Source: REEB95 sp963785735 (lineage in GTDB: Bacteria > Pseudomonadota > Alphaproteobacteria > ATCC43930 > CGMCC-115725). Taken from it: DNA of 64,000 nucleotides. Under the pieces are notes generated by a model that was not told the origin of the DNA, did not search any database, and was given only the letters and a program-made list of their open reading frames with translations. The stretch lies in the NCBI GenBank assembly GCA_963785735.1, contig CAWAWJ010000001.1, positions 1,984,001-2,048,000 of the forward strand, read 5' to 3'. The position numbers and the translations under genes were made by a program. Of the stretch, positions 1 to 8,984 are shown piece after piece (the first letter of the stretch is position 1; each line of letters opens with the position of its first letter).

Positions 1-1
1 C

Positions 2-259
2 AAGCTGGCGCAGATCGGCTCGCGGCTGATCGACGGAACCGCGCGCAAAATGGCGGACGACTTCTTCTCCAAATTCGCCGCCGTGGTGGGCGGTCCGGCC
101 GCCGCCCCTCACCCCATGCAGCTCGACGAACGCGCGCCCCATCCGCCCACCCCGACCGAGCTTCTTACCCACCAAGAGGGCCGCCGCCTGCCGCCTTTCC
201 TGTGGGTGACCATCCTGGCGGCACTGGTGGCGGGGGTGCTCTATTTCTTCGTCCACTGA
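2..259 (+). CDS. coxG: CoxG-type membrane-associated protein, 3' end only
   Basis: This is the C-terminal 85 residues of a reading frame that enters from before the window. It starts with a stretch typical of the end of the SRPBCC fold of CoxG (IGSRLIDGTARKMADDFF). A Pro-rich linker follows, then one C-terminal membrane helix ending in FFVH. CoxG proteins help recruit CO dehydrogenase to the inner membrane. The next gene is the iron-sulfur subunit of such an enzyme, which supports the call. The N-terminus and the neighbours to the left cannot be seen. Confidence 0.75.
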   Translation, partial: KLAQIGSRLIDGTARKMADDFFSKFAAVVGGPAAAPHPMQLDERAPHPPTPTELLTHQEGRRLPPFLWVTILAALVAGVLYFFVH

Positions 260-354
260 CGCTTGACGGCGGCGCCCGCAGGGCGGAAAACTTGGGCCCA
301 TAAAGCGGCCGCGCGGTCAATCGCGGCCGGTTAATCCGAGGGAGGTTTCTGAGC

Positions 355-822
<468 letters not shown>

Positions 823-839
823 GGATCAAGGAAACGCGC

Positions 840-1634
840 ATGTACGATTTCCAGTATCATAAGGCCAAGAACGTCGCCGAGGCGGCAAGCCTGGTGGGCA
901 AGGCCTCCGACGGCAAGCTGGTCGCGGGCGGCATGACGCTCATCCCCACCTTGAAGCAGCGCCTGGCCAAGCCGAGCGATCTGGTCGATCTCGGCGGGAT
1001 ATCCGAGTTGAAGGGCATCAAGAAGGACGGCAATGCCGTCGTCATAGGCGCCATGACCCGGCATATCGAGGTGGCGGAATCGGCCGAGGTGAAGAAAGCG
1101 ATCCCGGCTCTGGCCGATCTGGCGATGCACATTGGTGACCCGGCGGTAAGAAATCGCGGCACGCTCGGCGGCTCGATTTCCAACAACGATCCGGCGGCGG
1201 ATTATCCCGCGGCGGTCGTCGCCCTCAACGCGACCGTGATCACCAACAAGCGCAAGATCGAAGCCGATAAATTCTTCAAGGGCATGTTCGAGACCGTGCT
1301 CGAGCCCGGCGAGATCGTGACGGCGGTGTCGTTCCCCATCCCGGACAAGGCCGCCTATATAAAATTCCCCAACCCGGCCTCGCGCTATGCCGTGGTCGGC
1401 GTGTTCGTGGCCAAGGCGAAGGACGGCGTGCGCGTCGCCATCACCGGCGCGGGACCCTCCGTGTTCCGCCAAAAGGAGATGGAAACGGCGCTATCCAAGA
1501 ACTTCTCCGCCGATTCTATAAAATCGATTGTTCAGAAACCCGATGGACTCAACGCCGACATCCATGCCAGCGCCGAATACCGCGCGCATCTGGTCGGCGT
1601 GATGGCGAAGCGGGCGGTCCAGGCGGCGGGATAG
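840..1634 (+). CDS. coxM: CO dehydrogenase-like medium subunit, FAD-binding
   Basis: A 264-residue FAD-binding subunit that passes electrons from the [2Fe-2S] subunit to the acceptor. The two flavin loops of the family are present: AGGMT at residues 29-33 and TLGGS at 108-112, followed by NNDPAADYP. The C-terminal CO_deh_flav domain runs to the end. The frame stays open upstream to position 735, but ATG at 840 gives the family N-terminus (MYDFQYHKA) and follows coxS without overlap. Whether this is a true CO dehydrogenase or an aldehyde oxidase-like enzyme cannot be told without the large subunit. Confidence 0.9.
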   Translation: MYDFQYHKAKNVAEAASLVGKASDGKLVAGGMTLIPTLKQRLAKPSDLVDLGGISELKGIKKDGNAVVIGAMTRHIEVAESAEVKKAIPALADLAMHIGDPAVRNRGTLGGSISNNDPAADYPAAVVALNATVITNKRKIEADKFFKGMFETVLEPGEIVTAVSFPIPDKAAYIKFPNPASRYAVVGVFVAKAKDGVRVAITGAGPSVFRQKEMETALSKNFSADSIKSIVQKPDGLNADIHASAEYRAHLVGVMAKRAVQAAG

Positions 1635-1670
1635 AAAAATAGTCGGCGGGCAAAAGAGACAAGATCGAAC

Positions 1671-2312
1671 TTAGCCGTCCCCTTCGCCCGCCGGCTCGAA
1701 ACGGCCGGTCGCCGGGTCGCGCACCAGCAGGCGGCCGGTGGCGACGCCGAAATAGGCGCCGTGCAATTCGATCTCGGCGCGCTCGACCCGCGCGCGGATC
1801 CACGGAAATGTCATGAGGTTCGCAAGGCTGTTCTCGATCGCCGCTAGTTCGAGCCGGCGCAGGTAATCGCCGTCATCCGCGCGGCGCGGGCCGAGCTTTG
1901 CCGCCGCCGGAGCGACCAGCGACATCCACCGGCCGATGAAGTCGCCGGGCGAAAGAGGCTCCCGGTCGTTGGCAAAGGCCTCGATGCCGCCGCAGAAGGC
2001 GTGGCCGAGCACCACGACATGCCGGACGCGCAGCGCCTGCACCGCGAATTCGAGCGCGGCGCTGGTGCTGAGGGGCGACGCCCGCTCGGACGCGTATGGC
2101 GGCACCAAATTGGCGACGTTGCGCACCACCAGCAGCTCGCCCGGCGCGGCGTCGAAAATCGCTTCGGGTGAGGCGCGTGAATCGATGCAGCCGATGACGA
2201 CGATCTCGGGCCGCTGGCCGGTGCGGGCGAGCGTCTCGTAGCGCGAGCGTTCGCCGGCGAAGCGCCCGCCGCGGAACGCGCGATAGCCCTCGCGCAGCCG
2301 TTCGGGAAACAT
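1671..2312 (-). CDS. Beta-class carbonic anhydrase
   Basis: A 213-residue cytoplasmic zinc enzyme that interconverts CO2 and bicarbonate. The beta-class motifs are clear: CIDSR with zinc ligand Cys42 and the Asp44/Arg46 pair, then HAFCGG with His104 and Cys107. The frame could begin at TTG 2321, but a GGAGG at 2322-2326 lies 9 bases before ATG 2312, and the TTG codon abuts that site, so 2312 is preferred. It is divergent from coxD and sits between two halves of the cox-like locus. That suggests, but does not prove, a role in handling CO2 from the oxidase. Confidence 0.9.
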   Translation of the reverse strand: MFPERLREGYRAFRGGRFAGERSRYETLARTGQRPEIVVIGCIDSRASPEAIFDAAPGELLVVRNVANLVPPYASERASPLSTSAALEFAVQALRVRHVVVLGHAFCGGIEAFANDREPLSPGDFIGRWMSLVAPAAAKLGPRRADDGDYLRRLELAAIENSLANLMTFPWIRARVERAEIELHGAYFGVATGRLLVRDPATGRFEPAGEGDG

Positions 2313-2454
2313 CGCCGCCAACCTCCGGAAATCCCTATTCGCCGCGGCCGGAAGGCCGAGGCGGGCCTAGGTTTAGCAGAGTAGGCGCCCATCACCAACG
2401 CCATAAGGCCTTGCGCGGGTGGAAGTTTTGGCCCGTTTCCTCTACATAAGAGGC

Positions 2455-3372
2455 ATGGCCGCAACATCGCCCAAATCGGTTTCCGACACCCTCGCCCTTC
2501 TGGGCAAGGGCAGCTATGTGGCCGATCGAAGCCTCGCCACCGCCGTGCATTTGGCGCTTTCCTTGAAACGCCCGCTCTTTCTCGAAGGCGAGGCGGGCAC
2601 GGGAAAAACCGAGGTGGCCAAAGTCCTGGCCGAGGTTCTGGGCCGTAAACTCATCCGATTGCAGTGCTATGAGGGGCTCGACGTGGCCTCCGCGGTCTAT
2701 GAATGGAACTACGCCCGCCAGATGATCGAAATCCGGCTCGCCGAATCCGGGCGCGAGAGCAAGGACAGCGTCGAGGAGCAAATCTTCTCCGAGAAATTCC
2801 TGATCGAGCGCCCGCTGCTCCAGGCCTTGAAGCCCGATCTGGCCGGGCCGCCGGTGCTGCTGATCGACGAGCTCGACCGCGCCGACGAGCCCTTCGAGGC
2901 CTATCTCCTGGAAGTCCTGTCCGATTTCCAGGTCTCCATCCCCGAGCTCGGCACGGTCAAGGCGAAAGAGCCGCCGATTGTCGTCATCACCTCCAACCGC
3001 ACGCGCGAAATCCACGACGCCCTCAAGCGCCGCTGTTTCTATTACTGGATCGACTACCCGAGCGCCGGGCGCGAGCTATCCATCCTCACGCTCAAGGCAC
3101 CGGGCACGTCCGCCCGGCTTTCGCGCGAGGTGGTGGCTTTCGTCCAGAAGCTGCGCGTCACGCCCGATCTCTTCAAGCTGCCGGGCATCGCCGAGACCAT
3201 CGATTGGGCCCACGCCCTGTCGCAGCTCGACGTGCTGGCGCTGTCGCCCGAGGCGATCAACGACACGCTCGGCGTGCTGCTTAAATACCAGGACGACATC
3301 GCCAGGATTCAGGGCAGCGAGGCCGAGCGCCTCTTGTCCCAGGTCAAGGCCGAACTCGCCGGCGCGAAATAA
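2455..3372 (+). CDS. coxD: MoxR-family AAA+ ATPase, CoxD
   Basis: A 305-residue AAA+ ATPase of the CoxD/MoxR group. The P-loop GEAGTGKT lies at residues 45-52, Walker B is LLIDELDRAD, and sensor-1 is VVITSNRT. In CO oxidisers CoxD acts as a chaperone for maturing the copper-molybdenum active site, together with CoxE and CoxF. ATG 2455 is chosen because the family N-terminus begins just before the GSYVADR segment; GTG 2419 is an alternative start. The von Willebrand-type partner follows after 4 bases, the usual MoxR-VWA arrangement. Confidence 0.9.
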   Translation: MAATSPKSVSDTLALLGKGSYVADRSLATAVHLALSLKRPLFLEGEAGTGKTEVAKVLAEVLGRKLIRLQCYEGLDVASAVYEWNYARQMIEIRLAESGRESKDSVEEQIFSEKFLIERPLLQALKPDLAGPPVLLIDELDRADEPFEAYLLEVLSDFQVSIPELGTVKAKEPPIVVITSNRTREIHDALKRRCFYYWIDYPSAGRELSILTLKAPGTSARLSREVVAFVQKLRVTPDLFKLPGIAETIDWAHALSQLDVLALSPEAINDTLGVLLKYQDDIARIQGSEAERLLSQVKAELAGAK

Positions 3373-3376
3373 TCCG

Positions 3377-4606
3377 ATGGAAGGCGCCACCGCCCCCAAT
3401 GACGGCGGAAATCTCCTTGCCAACATCATGTATTTCGCCCGCGCCTTGCGCGCCGCCGGCTTGCCGGTGGGGCCGGGCAAGGTTCTGAACGCGGCCGAAG
3501 CGGTGCGCGCCATCGGGATCGAGAACCGCGCCGATTTCTACTGGGCGCTGCACGCGGTCTTCGTCAACCGCCGCGACCAGCGCCCGATCTTCGACCAGGC
3601 CTTCCACATCTTCTGGCGCAACCCGAAACTCCTGGAAAAGATGATGGGGCTGCTGCTGCCGAGCCTGAGCGTGGCCGATCCCGAAGCCTCGGCGATGAAC
3701 CGCCGTTTGGCCGAAGCGCTGGCCGAAGGCCAAGCGGATAAAACCCGCGAGGTCGAACGCGAACAGGAATTCGACGCCGCCATGACCTTCTCCGAGCGCG
3801 AGGTATTGCGCCAGATGGATTTCGAGCAGATGTCGAACGCCGAGATGGAACAGGCGCGGGCGGCCGTGCGCAAGCTCGCGCTCGTTCTGGCCGAAAACCC
3901 GACCAGGCGCTTTGCCGCCAACCCCCAAGGCGCGCGCATCGACATGCGGGCAACCTTGCGCGCCCAACTCCGCGCGGGCGGCATCATCGCGCTTAAACGC
4001 AAAAGCCGGGTCTCGCGCCCGCCGCCGCTCGTCGTGCTGTGCGATATTTCCGGCTCGATGAGCCGTTACACCCGGATCTTCCTCCATTTCATCCACGCGG
4101 TGGCGCGCGACCGGGGCCGCGTCCATGCCTTCCTTTTCGGAACGCGGCTTTCCAACGTCACCCGTTATCTCCGTGCCCGCGACGTGGACGAGGCGCTCGA
4201 CCGGGTGGCGGCGTCGGTTTCGGATTGGTCGGGCGGCACGCGCATCGGCCAATCGCTCGCCCAGTTCAACAGGATCTGGTCGCGCCGCGTGCTGGGCCAG
4301 GGCGCGGTGGTGCTGTTCATCTCCGACGGGCTCGACCGCGACGGCGGCGAAGGGCTGGCGCGCGAGATGGAGCGGCTGCACAAATCCTGCAAGCGGCTGA
4401 TCTGGCTCAACCCGCTCTTGCGTTACGAGGGCTTCGCCCCCAAATCCTTGGGCATGCGGGCGATGCTGCCCCATGTCGACGAATTCCGGCCGGTGCATAA
4501 TCTCGAAAGCCTCGAGGCGCTGGCCGATGCGTTGAAACAGGCGGGGCCGCGCCGGCTCGACGCCGCGCAACACTGGCGGCCAGAGCTTGAACGGAAAGCG
4601 GGCTGA
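3377..4606 (+). CDS. coxE: VWA domain protein, CoxE
   Basis: A 409-residue CoxE-type protein. The N-terminal helical half contains a Glu/Gln-rich stretch. The C-terminal von Willebrand A domain carries a MIDAS motif, with Asp223, Ser225 and Ser227 in LCDISGSMS and a later SDGLDRD. CoxE partners the AAA+ ATPase CoxD in maturing the CO dehydrogenase active site. The much longer open frame upstream overlaps coxD and is not used. ATG 3377 gives the family N-terminus and starts 4 bases after the coxD stop. The next gene begins 1 base after its stop. Confidence 0.9.
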   Translation: MEGATAPNDGGNLLANIMYFARALRAAGLPVGPGKVLNAAEAVRAIGIENRADFYWALHAVFVNRRDQRPIFDQAFHIFWRNPKLLEKMMGLLLPSLSVADPEASAMNRRLAEALAEGQADKTREVEREQEFDAAMTFSEREVLRQMDFEQMSNAEMEQARAAVRKLALVLAENPTRRFAANPQGARIDMRATLRAQLRAGGIIALKRKSRVSRPPPLVVLCDISGSMSRYTRIFLHFIHAVARDRGRVHAFLFGTRLSNVTRYLRARDVDEALDRVAASVSDWSGGTRIGQSLAQFNRIWSRRVLGQGAVVLFISDGLDRDGGEGLAREMERLHKSCKRLIWLNPLLRYEGFAPKSLGMRAMLPHVDEFRPVHNLESLEALADALKQAGPRRLDAAQHWRPELERKAG

Positions 4607-4607
4607 G

Positions 4608-4928
4608 ATGGGCGACAACGAGGAAATTCTGCAAAAGGCCGCCGATTGGCGGAAATCCGGCAAGGGCGTCGCACTCGCCACCGTGGTCTCGACCTGGGGC
4701 TCCTCGCCCCGGCCGGTGGGCGCGAAACTGGCGGTGACCGAGGACGGTTCTTTTCTCGGCTCCGTCTCGGGCGGATGCGTCGAAGGTGCTGTGATCGAGC
4801 AGGGCATGGCGTCGATCAAGGACGGCAAGCCGCGCCTCTTGGATTTCGGCGTCACCAACGAACAGGCCTGGGAAGTGGGCCTCGCCTGCGGCGGCAAGAT
4901 CCAGGTCTTTGTCGAGAAGGTCGAATGA
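4608..4928 (+). CDS. XdhC/CoxI N-terminal domain protein
   Basis: A 106-residue protein that corresponds only to the N-terminal XdhC_CoxI domain, with the conserved STWGSSPRPVG and SVSGGCVEGAV segments. XdhC-type proteins bind molybdenum cofactor, help its sulfuration and insert it into xanthine dehydrogenase-family enzymes. The Rossmann half is encoded by the next gene, which overlaps this stop in an ATGA arrangement. Split XdhC pairs are known in cox clusters, so this is not read as a frameshift. ATG 4608 directly follows the coxE stop; an in-frame TTG upstream at 4587 is less likely. Confidence 0.85.
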   Translation: MGDNEEILQKAADWRKSGKGVALATVVSTWGSSPRPVGAKLAVTEDGSFLGSVSGGCVEGAVIEQGMASIKDGKPRLLDFGVTNEQAWEVGLACGGKIQVFVEKVE

Positions 4929-5665
4929 AGCTCGCTTTGCTCCAACAGGCGATTGCGGCCGCCGGCGCGGGCAAGCCCGCCGCGCTCGCCACCAACCTCA
5001 AAACCGGGCGCCAGGCCCTGGCGCAAGGGGGCGGATTTTCGGGCGATCTCAAGCTCGATGCGGCGGCGCTGGACGCGGTGAAACGCGCGCTCGCCGATGA
5101 CCGCTCGGCCACCATCGAAACGCCGGAAGGCGCGGTCTTCATCGAAGTGTTCAACCCGAAGCTGCGCCTCTTCATCGTCGGCGCGGTGCACATCGCCCAG
5201 CCTTTGGCGCGAATGGCGGCGCTGGCGGGTTATCTGGTCTTCGTGATCGATCCGCGCAGCGCCTTCGCCAGCGGCGAACGTTTTCCGGGCGTCGAGCTTT
5301 CGGCCCAATGGCCGGACGAGGCCTTGCTTCGGCTGAAGCCCGACCGGCGCTCGGCCATCGTGACATTGACCCACGACCCGAAGCTCGACGATCCGGCCTT
5401 GGCCACGGCGTTGCGCTCGGAGGCTTTCTATATCGGCGCGCTCGGATCGCGCAAAACCCATGCGGCCAGGCTCGCCCGCTTAACAGAGTTGGGTTTCAAG
5501 GACTCCGATTTCGCCCGCATCCATGGCCCGGTCGGGATCGATATCGGCGCGGTATCGCCGGCCGAAATCGCGGTCTCGGCGCTGGCGGAGATCACCCAGG
5601 TGCTGCGCGCCGACCGGCTCAAGGAAAAAGCCGCGCGCAAATCCGCCGCGGCGCCGGCCGCATGA
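4925..5665 (+). CDS. XdhC Rossmann (C-terminal) domain protein
   Basis: A 246-residue protein carrying the XdhC_C Rossmann domain. LFIVGAVHIAQPLARMA gives the nucleotide-binding turn, and IGALGSRKTHAARLARL and GPVGIDIGA are the family signatures near the C-terminus. With the preceding 106-residue protein it makes up a complete XdhC/CoxI maturation factor. The start ATG overlaps the previous stop and its own stop overlaps the next ATG, so all three genes should be translationally coupled. The tail after residue 235 is Ala/Lys-rich and probably disordered. Confidence 0.85.
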   Translation: MKLALLQQAIAAAGAGKPAALATNLKTGRQALAQGGGFSGDLKLDAAALDAVKRALADDRSATIETPEGAVFIEVFNPKLRLFIVGAVHIAQPLARMAALAGYLVFVIDPRSAFASGERFPGVELSAQWPDEALLRLKPDRRSAIVTLTHDPKLDDPALATALRSEAFYIGALGSRKTHAARLARLTELGFKDSDFARIHGPVGIDIGAVSPAEIAVSALAEITQVLRADRLKEKAARKSAAAPAA

Positions 5666-7296
5666 AATTCGGCGACACGCCGCTCGGCGAAGCCCAAGGC
5701 GCGATCCTGGCGCACAGCCTCAAGGCCGGTTCGCGCGTCTTCAAGAAAGGCCGGGTGTTGAGCGAAGCCGATCTCGCCGCGCTCAAAGCGGAGGGCTTTT
5801 CGAGCGTGACGGCGGCGCGGCTCGAAGCGGGCGATGTCGGCGAAAACGAAGCCGCCGGCTTGCTCGCGCAAAGCCTCGCCGGGGGCGCTATCCGCGCCGC
5901 CAAGGGCTTCACCGGCCGCGCCAATCTGTTCGCGGAAAGGGCTGGGCTCTGCTTGGTGGATAGGGATGGCGTCGATCGGTTTAATGCCGTCGACGAGGCG
6001 ATCACCCTCGCCACAATCGCTCCGTCGAGCCTGGTCGAGGAAGGCCAGATGGTGGCCACGGTCAAGATCATCCCTTTTGCCGTGCCGAATTCACGGGTCG
6101 CGGCCTGCATATCTGCCAGCGGCTCGTCCGGAAAACTGCTGCGCGTGGCGCCTTTTCAGGCGAAACGCGTGGCGCTCATTCAGACCAAGCTCCCGGGCAT
6201 GAAGGACAGCATCCTTGAGAAGACGCTTGCCGTCACGCGCGCGCGCGTCGCGGCGCTGGGCAGCACGCTATTGGCCGAGCGCCGGTCCCGCCATGACGAA
6301 GCGGAATTGGCCGCCGCCATCAAGGCCGTTCTGCAACAGGGCGCGGAATTAATTCTGATCGCCGGCGCTTCGGCGATCCTGGACCGCCGCGACGTCATCC
6401 CCGCCGCGATTGTCGCCTCCAAGGGCGCGATCGATCAATTCGGCATGCCGGTCGATCCCGGCAATCTTCTGCTGTCGGCGCATATCGGCGCGGTGCCGGT
6501 TCTGGGCCTGCCCGGCTGCGCGCGCTCGCCCAAGGAGAACGGCTTCGATTGGGTGTTGCGCCTGATCCTCGCGGGCGAGAAGGCCGACGCCGCCGCGATC
6601 CGCCGGATGGGCGCGGGCGGGCTGCTCGAGGAAATCGCCTCGCGCCCGCTGCCCCGCGACAAGGCCACCGAGGACAGCGCAAATCCGGCCAAGCCGCGCA
6701 TCGCCGCGCTGGTGCTCGCCGCCGGGCGCAGCGCGCGCATGGGTGCCATCAACAAGCTGCTGATCGGCATCGGCGGCAAGCCCATGGTGCGCCGCGTCGC
6801 CGAAACCGTTTTGGCGGCGGGGGTGAGGCCGGTGATCGTGGTCACCGGCCATGAGGCGGATAAGGTCGAGGCGGCGCTCGAGGGGCTCCCGGTCACGCAA
6901 GCCGATAATCCCGATTATGCCCAAGGGCTTTCGTCGTCGTTGAAACGCGGCCTTGCCGCGCTGCCGGCGGAGGTGGACGGCGTGCTGGTGTGTTTGGGCG
7001 ACATGCCGCTCATCTCGGCGGCGGATATCGGGCGCATCGTGGCCGCCTTCAACCCCGGCGAAGGCCGCGAGATCGTGGTGCCGACCAGCGGGGGCAAGCG
7101 CGGCAATCCGGTGTTGTGGAGCCGGCGTTTCTTCCCCGAAATGCGCAATCTCGCCGGCGACACCGGCGCCAAGCATCTGATCGGGATTTATCCCGCCGCG
7201 GTGGCGGAAGTTGAAACCGGCGATGCGGTGCTGACCGATATCGACACGCCCCAGGCGCTCGCATCCCTATCCAAGACCACTAAGATCGAGGCGTGA
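5662..7296 (+). CDS. Fusion of a molybdopterin-binding MoeA/MoaB-like domain and a MobA-like nucleotidyltransferase
   Basis: A 544-residue two-domain protein. Residues 1 to about 335 resemble the molybdopterin-binding fold, with an LILIAGASA segment and an HIGAVPVLGLPGCARSP signature. From about residue 345 a MobA/MocA-type nucleotidyltransferase follows (LAAGRSARMG, then NKLL), ending in TDIDTPQAL. CO dehydrogenase and related enzymes carry the cytidylyl form of the cofactor, so CTP:molybdopterin transfer is the likely activity. This is inferred from location and fold. It overlaps the preceding XdhC gene by four bases and ends the operon. Confidence 0.85.
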   Translation: MKFGDTPLGEAQGAILAHSLKAGSRVFKKGRVLSEADLAALKAEGFSSVTAARLEAGDVGENEAAGLLAQSLAGGAIRAAKGFTGRANLFAERAGLCLVDRDGVDRFNAVDEAITLATIAPSSLVEEGQMVATVKIIPFAVPNSRVAACISASGSSGKLLRVAPFQAKRVALIQTKLPGMKDSILEKTLAVTRARVAALGSTLLAERRSRHDEAELAAAIKAVLQQGAELILIAGASAILDRRDVIPAAIVASKGAIDQFGMPVDPGNLLLSAHIGAVPVLGLPGCARSPKENGFDWVLRLILAGEKADAAAIRRMGAGGLLEEIASRPLPRDKATEDSANPAKPRIAALVLAAGRSARMGAINKLLIGIGGKPMVRRVAETVLAAGVRPVIVVTGHEADKVEAALEGLPVTQADNPDYAQGLSSSLKRGLAALPAEVDGVLVCLGDMPLISAADIGRIVAAFNPGEGREIVVPTSGGKRGNPVLWSRRFFPEMRNLAGDTGAKHLIGIYPAAVAEVETGDAVLTDIDTPQALASLSKTTKIEA

Positions 7297-7314
7297 GGCC
7301 TTTCGCGACGGCCG

Positions 7315-7485
7315 CTACTCGTTCCCGCCGGGGCCGATGTAACTGAAGGGAGAGTCATAGGGGCTGGCGAATTCGACCGGAACGCCTTGGTACCAGATGG
7401 TATAGCGGGCATTCGGATCCGGCTGGCAGCCGAAAAGCCCAAGCGCCGCCGCCAAACAGGCCGAAATCAGGATCAGCTTCCGCAT
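7315..7485 (-). CDS. Small putative lipoprotein
   Basis: A 56-residue ORF with an N-terminal signal (MRKLILISACLAAALGL) ending in a lipobox-like LFGC, so Cys21 would be lipidated. The mature part is only about 35 residues and rich in Tyr, Pro and Ser. The frame stays open upstream, but ATG 7485 puts the signal peptide at the N-terminus. No family is recognised. It lies tail-to-tail with the cofactor fusion gene, 18 bases from its stop. Confidence 0.6.
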   Translation of the reverse strand: MRKLILISACLAAALGLFGCQPDPNARYTIWYQGVPVEFASPYDSPFSYIGPGGNE

Positions 7486-7655
7486 TCTCCGCCCCTTCTT
7501 GCCCTGACGCGGCCCTAAGCATAGGACGGCTTGGGGGCGGCGGCTAGAACCCCGATGCCGCGATTCCGCCCTTAAAGGCCGGGGAATAAAAACCATGGAA
7601 TAAAGCCGGGGCCCCGCCGTTGTCTGATTTGATTGAACGAGAGGGGCATAAGCCC

Positions 7656-7787
7656 ATGAGTACCCTGATAGGCGGCGTCGTCCTGGCCAGTACGCTCTTT
7701 GGCGTGTTGGTGGGCCAAATCGCGGCCGGCGCCGAGTTCGCCGGCGTCATCATCGCCTCGCTGGTGGTGATGAGCCTGCAAGCCTAG
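7656..7787 (+). CDS. 43-residue hydrophobic small protein
   Basis: A short ORF that is mostly two hydrophobic stretches (TLIGGVVLASTLFGVLVGQIA and AGVIIASLVVMSLQ). GAGAGGGG at 7639-7646 is placed about 9 bases before the ATG. The good ribosome site and membrane-like composition support translation. No family is recognised and no partner is evident. It stands alone between a lipoprotein gene and a GST gene that both read the other way. Confidence 0.45.
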   Translation: MSTLIGGVVLASTLFGVLVGQIAAGAEFAGVIIASLVVMSLQA

Positions 7788-7818
7788 GCTTGCGACTTGA
7801 CTTTAAGATCGTCCGGCA

Positions 7819-8523
7819 TCAGCCGGAATATGAAGGATTTTTTCCGGCAAGACCGCCAAAAAGGGCGAGCAGGCGGCCGCGCCACGCCGCCACCGGATCG
7901 TCGGCGGCCAAAAGCTCGAAATCGCTGATCGTCCGCGCCCACTGGAACCCGCCGAAAACGATGTAATCGGCCTGGAGCGGCTTGTCGCCCCCGAGGAAAG
8001 GCTGGGTCTTGAGCGCCAGGCGCAGGGGCGTAAGGCCGTCGCGGAACCCCTTCAGGTGCTTCTCCCGCTCCGCCGCGTAAGCCTCGAGCGTCATGCCCAC
8101 GCGCTCCTCGCGCGTCTTGCGGAAATAGTCCTTGTCCTTGGGGTCGAGCTGTTTCCAGACGTCGAGCACCACGAAGCGCACGAGGCTTGAATTCAAAACC
8201 CCATCCGCCCAGCCGACATAAAAACGCGACAAGGCGCGCCCCGCCCCGCCGCCGAACAAGGAAGGCCGGTCGGGATATTTCTCCTCAAGATATTCGGCGA
8301 TGGTCCAGGAATCGAAAATCCATTTGTCGCCATCGACCAGCACCGGCACGCGGCCCTGGCCCGATGGGGCGATCGCCTCTTTCTCGGTGAAGCGCCAGGG
8401 AATGGTTTCCACATCCAGCCCCTTATGCGCCAGCGCCATGCGCGCGCGCCAGCAATAGGGGCTGAAACGCCGGTTAGGGTCGGCGCCGGCCAGATCGTAC
8501 ATTTTGAGTTTTGCCTGGGCCAT
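7819..8523 (-). CDS. Glutathione S-transferase family protein
   Basis: A 234-residue cytosolic GST-like protein. The N-terminal thioredoxin-like half contains FSPYCWRARMALAHKG and the cis-proline segment RVPVLVDG, followed by DSWTIAEYLEEKYP; the C-terminal half is helical. Residues FSPYC place a possible redox Cys in the active-site loop. ATG 8523 overlaps the stop of the upstream secreted protein in a TGATG junction; GTG 8526 is an alternative. It is the last of four coupled genes starting with dnaJ-like cbpA. The substrate is unknown. Confidence 0.85.
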   Translation of the reverse strand: MAQAKLKMYDLAGADPNRRFSPYCWRARMALAHKGLDVETIPWRFTEKEAIAPSGQGRVPVLVDGDKWIFDSWTIAEYLEEKYPDRPSLFGGGAGRALSRFYVGWADGVLNSSLVRFVVLDVWKQLDPKDKDYFRKTREERVGMTLEAYAAEREKHLKGFRDGLTPLRLALKTQPFLGGDKPLQADYIVFGGFQWARTISDFELLAADDPVAAWRGRLLALFGGLAGKNPSYSG

Positions 8524-8984
8524 CACTGCGCCGCCCAGGCCGTCATCTGATTCACCGCCGCGTCGAAGCGGGGGTAATCGCCCGGCAACAGCACGAAGGT
8601 GAAAGGCCCCTGCTTGCCGGTGATGGTGAACTGGACCCCCGGCCCGGCCGCCACATTCAGCAACGCCGCCTCGGCGGTGCCGGTTTCCTGGAAGGTGCCG
8701 ATAGGCTGCCAGGCCGCAGCATGAACGTTATGCGCCTTGCGCCACAGCGCGGCGAAGCTCGGCCATTCCTTGGTGTCGAACGCGACCGATGTGCGCTGGC
8801 TCTTGATGGCGATGGCGATGACCGCGATCTTTTCCCGGTTGCCGGTGTTTTCGGTGTATTGGGCGAAATCGAACTCGTTGCCGCCGCTGTTGAACTTGCC
8901 GGTGAAAACCATCTGGCCCGCCGCCAAGGCCGAAACCGCCGGCAGCAGCAACAGCAAGGCGAGCGCGAAGAGGATGCGTTTCAT
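8523..8984 (-). CDS. Secreted protein of unknown function
   Basis: A 153-residue protein with a clear signal peptide (MKRILFALALLLLLPAVSALAA, likely cut after AxA). The mature domain begins GQMVFTGKF and has alternating hydrophobic residues suggesting beta strands. It contains no cysteines or recognised motif. The ATG overlaps the stop of cbpM by four bases, and the gene runs directly into the GST gene, so it is made with a chaperone pair. That could mean a role in envelope quality control, but this is only inference. Confidence 0.75.
   Translation of the reverse strand: MKRILFALALLLLLPAVSALAAGQMVFTGKFNSGGNEFDFAQYTENTGNREKIAVIAIAIKSQRTSVAFDTKEWPSFAALWRKAHNVHAAAWQPIGTFQETGTAEAALLNVAAGPGVQFTITGKQGPFTFVLLPGDYPRFDAAVNQMTAWAAQ

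Noticed and set aside
4920..4930. Frameshift within a single xdhC gene
   Set aside because: The ATGA overlap is a normal gene junction and both halves are complete domains.
3344..5461. A 705-codon minus-strand frame across coxE and the XdhC genes
   Set aside because: It is a codon-bias shadow of four intact, recognisable plus-strand genes.
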